Shown: piece by piece, positions 1-4,992 of the stretch
Layout of the letters: each line of letters begins with the position of its first letter
How positions within the stretch are numbered: the stretch's first letter is position 1
DNA from: Gammaproteobacteria bacterium
GTDB taxonomy: Bacteria > Pseudomonadota > Gammaproteobacteria > Arenicellales > Poriferihabitantaceae
Length of the DNA stretch: 9,733 nucleotides
Direction: 5' to 3'
Assembly (NCBI GenBank): GCA_009839585.1
Contig: VXPI01000188.1
Coordinates: 1-9,733, forward strand
The notes under the pieces: generated by a model
What the model saw: only the letters and a program-made list of their open reading frames with translations
What the model was told of the DNA's origin: nothing
The model's database searches: none
Translations under genes and position numbers: made by a program

Positions 1-93
1 ATTTGCTACTGTCCGGCTACCGAGACAATTCAGATAAAAAGCGTAACCACCTGATGTGAGATAAAATCTACAAAAAGAAAAAATGGATGTCTC

Positions 94-2592
94 ATGTCTA
101 CGGACAAACAGAACTTAAGCAGCCTCGTCTGGGCAATTGCAGAGATATTGCGCGGCGATTTCAAGCAATCCGAATATGGCAAGGTAATCCTGCCATTCGT
201 TGTGCTTCGTCGTCTCGACTGCATCCTTGAAAGCACCAAAGATGAAGTCCTCAATGTAGCCAGCACACTGCATGATGACATGTACGACGATGCCCGTAAT
301 CAGATTCTTTATGTTGCTGCTGGAGACAACGTAAAGGTATACAACTTGTCTCCTTTCACTTTTGAGAAACTGAAAGGGCAAGACCCTCGCCAACTCCACG
401 ACAACCTTGTGGACTACATCACCAAGTTCTCCGGTAATGTCCGAGATATCCTGCTGGAAAAATTTCTGTTTACTGATCAGCTCAAACGTCTCAATGAAGG
501 CGGAATCCTCTGGAGTGTGTTTGAGCGTTTCTGTAGCATCGATCTTCACCCGGATACCGTATCAAATATCGATATGGGTTATCTCTTTGAAGACCTTATT
601 CGCCGTTTCTCCGAGATATCCAACGAGACAGCAGGGGAACACTTCACGCCCCGCGAAGTCATCCAACTCATCGTCGATCTTCTCATCGCCAACGATGATG
701 AAAGATTAACCAAGCGCGGAATCATTCGCCAGGTATATGATCCCGCCTGTGGAACTGGAGGCATGCTGGCACTAACTGAAGAGGCCCTGAAAGAATTCAA
801 TGACGGGATTCGAGTTGAGCTTTTCGGCCAGGAGCTGAATGCCGAATCCTTTGGAATCTGCAAGTCCGATATGCTTGTAACCGGACATGATCCTGAGCAA
901 ATCGCCTTCGGTAACACTCTGGTCTCTGATGCCCATGCAGATAAAAGATTCCACTACATGCTCTCCAATCCCCCCTATGGCGTGGACTGGAAGAAATACC
1001 AAGAACCGATCAAGACCGAGGCCAAGACCATGGGGTTCGATGGGCGCTTCGGAGCCGGCACACCGCGCATCTCGGATGGCCAGCTTCTCTTCCTGCAGCA
1101 CATGATCTCCAAAATGCGCGATGACGAGAACGGTTCGCGCATCGGCATCGTGATGAATGGTTCCCCGCTTTTTACGGGCGGCGCAGGGTCAGGCGAGAGT
1201 GAAATTCGCCGCTGGATGCTGGAAAATGACTGGGTTGAATCCATCATTGCCCTGCCGACCGATCTTTTTTACAACACGGGCATTCAGACCTATGTCTGGA
1301 TTCTTGCCAACCGAAAACCTGAAAATAGGCAAGGCAAGGTACAACTGATTGATGCGAGCAGTGAGCGCTTCTGGAAACCCATGCGCAAGTCCCTGGGAAG
1401 TAAGCGACGTGAAATTCCTGATGAAGCACGAGCTCAAATCGTGCGCATCTATGCGGGGTTCATGGAAGCACAAGGTGAAGAGGACGATGCATCGCGCATT
1501 TTCGAGACCGTTGATTTTGGGTATCGCGAAATCCGAGTGGAACGCCCGTTAAGACTGAATTTTCGGGTTGATTCGGAACGGCTTGAACGACTGGCTGAAC
1601 AAAGGATTTTCGCAAAGCTGGAAGAGGACAGGCAAACCGGAATCAGGTCAGCGCTTGAGAAGATTGGAGACGGGCTTTTCCTGAACCGTGACGAATTTGA
1701 CAAACTGTTGACGGACAATCTACGCAATGCCGAAATCACAGTCAGTGCTCCGTTGAAGAAGGCGATCCTGTCTTCATTGTCGGAGAAAGATGATGAGGCC
1801 GACATCTGCACTGGCAAGGACGGTAGCCCCGAGCCTGACCCTGATTTGCGGGATCACGAACTGGTACCGCTTTCCGAGAATTATCAGGACTACATGGAGC
1901 GCGAGGTTCTGCCTTTTGTGCCTGACGCATGGGTCGATGAGAAATATACGGATCCAAGGAATAAGCAGGTCGGTCGGGTTGGCTATGAAATCAATTTCAA
2001 CCGCTATTTCTACAAGCCAGTGCCGATGCGCTCGCTGGAAGAGATCCAGACGGACATTCTGGCACTCCAGTGCGAAATTGACAGCCTGCTTCCCAATTTC
2101 ATCCTGCGCACTCCGAAAGTAGAATATGACGTGATGAAGCCAAGGATTTATGTGGATACATCGGTAATAAGAGGTTGCGAAGATGTCAAGTTTCGCAAAT
2201 ATTCACGTCTCCTGTTCAAGGCTTTCCAGCAAGAAAAGGCGATCATGGTAATTTCCGATGTGACTCGCGAGGAATTGCTGGGGGATCCCGAAAATGTGGC
2301 GAAAATTCCTGATCAGGTGCCCAAAACGCAGACAGAACTGCTCAAAGAGACAGAGCAGGCTCGAGATCTTGCGAATGCCTACATCTCATCAGGGGCTATA
2401 GGTTCCGCCCATTACAACGACGCACTGCATGTCGCCATTGCAAGTCTTGGCAAAGTCGATGTGGTTGTGAGCTGGAATTTCAAGCACATTGTCAATTGGG
2501 GGCGTATTCAGGCGTACAATAGTGTCAACCGAAAACTTGGCTATCCGGAAATCGATATCCGGCCCCCGGAAAATATATACCATGAAGACTGA
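94..2592 (+). CDS. hsdM: Type I restriction-modification DNA methyltransferase subunit HsdM fused to a C-terminal PIN domain
   Basis: Modification subunit of a type I restriction-modification system; it transfers a methyl group from S-adenosylmethionine to adenine N6 within the site chosen by HsdS. The 832-residue protein has an HsdM N-terminal helical domain (about 1-150), then the N6-adenine methyltransferase fold: the SAM-binding motif DPACGTGG starts at D216 and the catalytic NPPY is at 292-295. A helical region predicted to be coiled coil (about 646-671) ends the normal HsdM part. The frame then continues without a stop into a PIN ribonuclease domain (681-832), with likely acidic residues D688, E727 and D776. 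Ordinary HsdM proteins end near residue 670-680, so the tail is an addition. The ATG at 94 is preceded only by a weak GGATG; the ATG at 83 is out of frame. The methyltransferase call is certain; whether the fused product is the functional form is not. Confidence 0.95.
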   Translation: MSTDKQNLSSLVWAIAEILRGDFKQSEYGKVILPFVVLRRLDCILESTKDEVLNVASTLHDDMYDDARNQILYVAAGDNVKVYNLSPFTFEKLKGQDPRQLHDNLVDYITKFSGNVRDILLEKFLFTDQLKRLNEGGILWSVFERFCSIDLHPDTVSNIDMGYLFEDLIRRFSEISNETAGEHFTPREVIQLIVDLLIANDDERLTKRGIIRQVYDPACGTGGMLALTEEALKEFNDGIRVELFGQELNAESFGICKSDMLVTGHDPEQIAFGNTLVSDAHADKRFHYMLSNPPYGVDWKKYQEPIKTEAKTMGFDGRFGAGTPRISDGQLLFLQHMISKMRDDENGSRIGIVMNGSPLFTGGAGSGESEIRRWMLENDWVESIIALPTDLFYNTGIQTYVWILANRKPENRQGKVQLIDASSERFWKPMRKSLGSKRREIPDEARAQIVRIYAGFMEAQGEEDDASRIFETVDFGYREIRVERPLRLNFRVDSERLERLAEQRIFAKLEEDRQTGIRSALEKIGDGLFLNRDEFDKLLTDNLRNAEITVSAPLKKAILSSLSEKDDEADICTGKDGSPEPDPDLRDHELVPLSENYQDYMEREVLPFVPDAWVDEKYTDPRNKQVGRVGYEINFNRYFYKPVPMRSLEEIQTDILALQCEIDSLLPNFILRTPKVEYDVMKPRIYVDTSVIRGCEDVKFRKYSRLLFKAFQQEKAIMVISDVTREELLGDPENVAKIPDQVPKTQTELLKETEQARDLANAYISSGAIGSAHYNDALHVAIASLGKVDVVVSWNFKHIVNWGRIQAYNSVNRKLGYPEIDIRPPENIYHED
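2134..2592 (+). other. PIN-domain (VapC-like) segment inside the hsdM frame, possibly also made from an internal ATG
   Basis: This segment encodes 152 residues and reads like a complete stand-alone PIN protein starting MKPRIYVDTSV. PIN domains are metal-dependent ribonucleases, often toxins of VapBC-type modules. Visible family features are the first acidic residue in YVDTS (D688 of the fusion), a TxxEL stretch (E727), DALHVAIA (D776) and the VSWNFKHIVN motif, typical of one PIN subfamily as I recall it. The position normally holding a fourth acid is W-N here, which I believe is usual for that subfamily. The internal ATG at 2134 is preceded by a weak purine-rich stretch (AAAGTAGAA, 2117-2125) and forms TGATG with out-of-frame stop bases at 2132-2134, as in coupled gene pairs. 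The domain may therefore be made only as a fusion, only separately, or both. Domain identity is well supported; separate expression is inference. Confidence 0.75.
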
Positions 2593-2779
2593 AGAAACGA
2601 CAAAATTCGATTGCGTCAAGTTCATGCGCGAAGCCCGCAGAAAGAACTATGAGGAAACCAAGCACCTGAGCGGCCAGGAATACGACGAATACTGGCGAAA
2701 GTTTAGGCAGACTGACCCTGTCTGGCAACGCTGGGTAGCAAGGCAGAATACAATTAAGCGGAATTCCACGAATGAATAA
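2582..2779 (+). CDS. Small charged protein, probable partner (antitoxin-like) of the PIN domain
   Basis: A 65-residue, highly charged, mostly helical protein beginning MKTEETTKFDCVKFMREARR, with a central YDEYW segment and a basic end. Its ATG lies 11 bases inside the end of hsdM-PIN, so translation is probably coupled. Small proteins starting with a FD-CV/AVK-F/MMR pattern are, to my recollection, commonly encoded next to PIN proteins of the MKPRIYVDTS type. I therefore infer an antitoxin or partner role; the sequence has no recognisable DNA-binding domain or catalytic motif. A longer frame open from 2489 lies entirely within hsdM and is not needed. The gene is likely real given the overlap, sensible composition and family resemblance; its function is uncertain. 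Confidence 0.7.
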   Translation: MKTEETTKFDCVKFMREARRKNYEETKHLSGQEYDEYWRKFRQTDPVWQRWVARQNTIKRNSTNE

Positions 2780-3092
2780 GTGTCCACCTCACTGTGCGGA
2801 TAATGGATAAGTGGGCTTGGGAGTAAGTGACCATTTCATGTTATCGAATTCGCTCCATGGCAAATTTGAATAACTGTCATAGAACAGAGGATCGAATAAA
2901 GAAACATGCTCGGATCAACTGTTCTGATTAAACATTACAACGACAGGAATATTGTCTGACTAGCCGCTGAGACGACAGCCAGACACGGTTTCTCGATAAT
3001 CGGTTTTCCAGGATGAAGAAAGGCGCCAAACTTGGCCGCCGTATTTCCGGAGAAGTCTGGAATAAGGAACGAATGACACAAGAGGCTGAGTC
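2780..3092 (+). other. 313-base gap between the PIN partner gene and hsdS; no confident gene
   Basis: No frame of useful length is open on either strand apart from the 27-codon frame at its end. Stops interrupt the frame leading into that small ORF at 2929 (TAA) and 2968 (TGA). I see no clear terminator or strong promoter; a short CGATAATCG palindrome lies at 2993-3001. In an otherwise tightly packed, overlapping operon, this interval may be the remains of a lost gene or may hold a secondary promoter for hsdS. Confidence 0.5.
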
Positions 3093-3096
3093 ATGA
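3013..3096 (+). CDS. Possible 27-residue ORF overlapping the hsdS start
   Basis: Reads MKKGAKLGRRISGEVWNKER followed by a short MTQEAES tail, a basic then acidic peptide. Its TGA (3094-3096) overlaps the hsdS ATG as ATGA, the same junction used at three other places in this operon. It has no properly spaced ribosome-binding site (AGG abuts the ATG). The frame upstream stays open only back to 2971. It could be the end of a decayed gene that once preceded hsdS, or chance. Confidence 0.2.
   Translation: MKKGAKLGRRISGEVWNKERMTQEAES
3080..3085 (+). promoter_or_regulatory. Ribosome-binding site of hsdS
   Basis: AAGAGG, seven bases before the ATG at 3093. It supports that ATG as the hsdS start and means hsdS can be translated independently of anything upstream. 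Confidence 0.6.
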
Positions 3097-4493
3097 TTTT
3101 CAAGTATAAGCCTTATCCGGCCTACAAGCCTTCCGGTGTCGAGTGGCTGGGGGAGGTGCCGGAGCATTGGGATATCTGTAGGGCAAAGAGCCTATTCCAA
3201 AAAATTGAGAGGCCAATCAAGGAAGAAGATGAGGTTGTCACATGCTTTCGCGATGGTACTGTAACACTTCGTAGAAATCGGCGTGAATCTGGGTTTACAG
3301 AGTCTCTGAAGGAAATTGGCTATAAAGGCATTTATATTGGAGATCTCGTAATCCACTCTATGGATGCTTATTCTGGGGCTATTGGAGTGGCTGATTCCAA
3401 TGGAAAGGGGTCACCAGTTTATTCAGTATGCATACCAAGCACCCAAGTATGTGTCCATTTCTACGCCTATCTGTTACGTGCAATGGCTCAAATCGGATGG
3501 ATACAATCTCTCGCCAAAGGTATTAGAGAAAGGTCCTCAGATTTCAGATACAAAATCTTTGCTGAACAACTAGTACCTCTTTTCCCTCTCCCCGAACAAA
3601 CCTCCATCGCAGATTTTCTTGACCACAAGACTGCTCTGATTGACCGGCTGATCGAGAAAAAGCAGAAACTGATCACGCTTCTTGAGGAGCAGAAGCAAGC
3701 CATCATTCATCAAGCGATCACCGGTCAGATAGATGTTCGAACGGGTAGGCCTTATTCGACCTACAAGCCTTCCAGTATCGAGTGGCTGGAAGAAGTACCG
3801 AGGCATTGGGAAATAATGAGACTCAAGTCAGTTGCGCATCAGGTATTAGAGCTAACTGGGAAGTTGCAAGAAAACATACCGTATGTTGCCCTTGAAAATG
3901 TCGAAAGCTGGACGGGCCGAGTGACATCAAATTGCACAGAGACAACCGGAAGTCAGCTAAAACTCTTTGAAGAGGGGGACGTATTATTTGGAAAGCTACG
4001 ACCATATCTGGCAAAGGTTATGCACGCGAAATCTTGCGGACAATGTGTTAGCGAATTTCTGGTACTTCGCACCACTGATCGGATATCGCAACATTTTCTA
4101 GATCACTTGCTTCGCTCGAAATCAGTTATAGACTGGATCAATAGTTCAGCCTTCGGAGCCAAGATGCCGCGAACAGACTGGCATTTTGTAGGCAATACAA
4201 GATTGGCAGTACCATCTCTCCAAGAACAGAACGCCATCGCAGACTTTCTCGACCATAAGACTACCCTAATTGACCAGCTGATCGAGAAAAAGCAGAAGCT
4301 GGTCACGCTTCTTGAGGAGCAGAAGCAGGCCATCATTCATCAAGCAGTTACTGGCAAGATTGATGTACGCGAGGCGGCGGCAGGGTTGCAGCAAACGAAT
4401 TCTACAACATGTGGTGATGAAGCAAAATCAGCCTTTTCTGAACAGCATTCACTGAATGCCCGATATAGCCATGGACAGGAGGTACGATCATGA
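3093..4493 (+). CDS. hsdS: Type I restriction-modification specificity subunit HsdS
   Basis: Specificity subunit; it recognises a bipartite DNA target and holds the two HsdM and two HsdR subunits. The 466 residues show the classic two-half structure: recognition domain 1 (about 11-165), a conserved helical spacer (about 168-215), recognition domain 2 (about 224-375) and a second conserved helix (about 378-425). The halves share the opening YKPS-x-x-EWL-x-EVP-x-HW (11-26 and 224-239) and the helix containing FLDHKT and LLEEQKQAIIHQA. The variable regions differ strongly, so each half probably reads a different half-site; domain 2 contains EGDVLFGKLRPYLAK, common in this family. After the usual end near IDVRE, a 35-40 residue polar tail continues to residue 466 and its DNA contains the ribosome-binding site of the next gene. 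Its stop overlaps the following ATG (ATGA, 4490-4493). The specific DNA target cannot be predicted from sequence alone. Confidence 0.97.
   Translation: MIFKYKPYPAYKPSGVEWLGEVPEHWDICRAKSLFQKIERPIKEEDEVVTCFRDGTVTLRRNRRESGFTESLKEIGYKGIYIGDLVIHSMDAYSGAIGVADSNGKGSPVYSVCIPSTQVCVHFYAYLLRAMAQIGWIQSLAKGIRERSSDFRYKIFAEQLVPLFPLPEQTSIADFLDHKTALIDRLIEKKQKLITLLEEQKQAIIHQAITGQIDVRTGRPYSTYKPSSIEWLEEVPRHWEIMRLKSVAHQVLELTGKLQENIPYVALENVESWTGRVTSNCTETTGSQLKLFEEGDVLFGKLRPYLAKVMHAKSCGQCVSEFLVLRTTDRISQHFLDHLLRSKSVIDWINSSAFGAKMPRTDWHFVGNTRLAVPSLQEQNAIADFLDHKTTLIDQLIEKKQKLVTLLEEQKQAIIHQAVTGKIDVREAAAGLQQTNSTTCGDEAKSAFSEQHSLNARYSHGQEVRS
3123..3176 (+). repeat. HsdS opening repeat, copy 1
   Basis: Encodes residues 11-28 (YKPSGVEWL through HWDI), the entry to recognition domain 1. 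It matches the copy at 3762-3815 with scattered substitutions. It is part of the internal duplication of hsdS. Confidence 0.8.
3594..3737 (+). repeat. HsdS conserved-helix repeat, copy 1
   Basis: Encodes residues 168-215, the central spacer helix. About 41 of 48 residues match the second copy at 4224-4367, with long runs of identical DNA around GAGAAAAAGCAGAA and CTTCTTGAGGAGCAGAAGCA. These direct repeats, about 630 bases apart, flank recognition domain 2. Confidence 0.85.
3762..3815 (+). repeat. HsdS opening repeat, copy 2
   Basis: Encodes residues 224-241 (YKPSSIEWL through HWEI), the entry to recognition domain 2. It pairs with 3123-3176. Confidence 0.8.
4224..4367 (+). repeat. HsdS conserved-helix repeat, copy 2
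   Basis: Encodes residues 378-425, the distal conserved helix. It pairs with 3594-3737; the seven residue differences are conservative or polar swaps. Confidence 0.85.
4477..4483 (+). promoter_or_regulatory. Strong ribosome-binding site of the DUF433 gene
   Basis: AGGAGGT, six bases before the ATG at 4490 and lying inside the hsdS tail. It is the best Shine-Dalgarno match in the operon. It suggests the antitoxin-like protein is made efficiently, more than its downstream toxin partner, which has none. Confidence 0.75.
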
Positions 4494-4711
4494 CCAACTG
4501 GACACAACGCAAGGCGGCGGAACGCAATCCACGTAAAATCAGCGGAGACTGGGCCTTTACCGGAACAAGGGTGCCGGTTTATGCCCTCTTTGAAAACCTG
4601 AAGAGCGGTGCGACCGTGAAGGATTTTCTGGAATGGTATCCCGAAGTCAAGGGCTGGCAGGCCGCAGCAGTGCTCAAGCATGAGGCAGAATACCTGAAAT
4701 CCACTGCTTGA
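4490..4711 (+). CDS. DUF433 family protein, probable antitoxin of a VapBC-type pair
   Basis: A 73-residue protein with the DUF433 pattern: a short basic start, ISGDWAFTGTRVPVYALFENL (the GTRVPV core at about 25-30), then a sequence with SGATVKDFLEWYP and a final helix running through AAVLKHEAEYL. DUF433 proteins are short helix-turn-helix-like proteins usually paired with PIN-like DUF5615 proteins and classed with VapB45-type antitoxins. The next gene is such a partner, which supports the role. The ATG overlaps the hsdS stop (ATGA) and has a strong ribosome-binding site. It is predicted to bind and neutralise the downstream protein and may repress its own expression. With hsdS directly upstream there is no room for an independent promoter except inside hsdS. 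Family assignment is firm; antitoxin activity is inferred. Confidence 0.88.
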   Translation: MTNWTQRKAAERNPRKISGDWAFTGTRVPVYALFENLKSGATVKDFLEWYPEVKGWQAAAVLKHEAEYLKSTA

Positions 4712-4713
4712 CT

Positions 4714-4992
4714 ATGAAGATCTTGTTTGATCATGATACCCCGGCAACGCTCCGGCACCACCTGACAGGGCATTTGGTGGATCGGTTCGCAGAGAATGAC
4801 TGGAAGATGCTGGAAAACGGGGAACTAATCCGCAGGGCAGAAGAGGCCGGATACCGTGTCATCGTGACCACGGACAAGAACATGCGCTATCAGCAGAATC
4901 TAAAAAACAGGTCGTTGGCTACTGTAGTCTTGCAATCCCCTGCTTGGCCAAAAGTACGTCCGAATACGGATACCACGGAGCAATTCGCATGA
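4714..4992 (+). CDS. DUF5615 PIN-like protein, probable toxin partner, with a shortened C-terminus
   Basis: A 92-residue protein from the ATG at 4714; a TTG at 4708, overlapping the DUF433 stop as TTGA, would add two residues. It begins MKILFDHDTP, with NGELIRRAEEAGY at 35-47 and VTTDKNMRYQQNL at 51-63, the hallmarks of DUF5615 (PIN/Mut7-C-like RNase fold). D6, E37 and D54 are the likely metal-binding acids. Proteins of this type are predicted RNA-cleaving toxins. Family members I recall run on by another 15-25 residues after the WP motif; here the protein stops at residue 92 as its TGA overlaps the hsdR ATG (ATGA, 4989-4992). No ribosome-binding site precedes it, so it is probably translated by coupling from DUF433, keeping toxin below antitoxin. 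Family is well supported; activity of the short form is unknown. Confidence 0.85.
   Translation: MKILFDHDTPATLRHHLTGHLVDRFAENDWKMLENGELIRRAEEAGYRVIVTTDKNMRYQQNLKNRSLATVVLQSPAWPKVRPNTDTTEQFA
4977..4980 (+). promoter_or_regulatory. Ribosome-binding site of hsdR
   Basis: GGAG, eight bases before the ATG at 4989, lying within the DUF5615 gene. It supports 4989 over the in-frame TTG at 4944, which has no such site. Confidence 0.5.

Noticed and set aside
38..67. Promoter upstream of hsdM using ATAAAAT at 61-67 as the -10 element
   Set aside because: The -10-like match is plausible but there is no acceptable -35 at the right spacing, and only 93 upstream bases are available.
115..549. 144-codon frame on the minus strand inside hsdM
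   Set aside because: It lies wholly opposite well-supported HsdM coding sequence and its translation shows no recognisable domain; it is a shadow frame.
1449..1957. Serine- and arginine-rich minus-strand frames in the middle of hsdM
   Set aside because: Low-complexity composition typical of antisense frames; they overlap conserved HsdM sequence.
3123..4367. Repeated blocks in hsdS as a CRISPR array or mobile element ends
   Set aside because: Only two copies, long, coding and in frame; they are the normal internal duplication of an HsdS protein.
4944..4988. TTG at 4944 as an upstream start for HsdR
   Set aside because: No ribosome-binding site; it would overlap the DUF5615 gene by 49 bases. 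The ATG at 4989 has GGAG and the ATGA overlap seen elsewhere in the operon.
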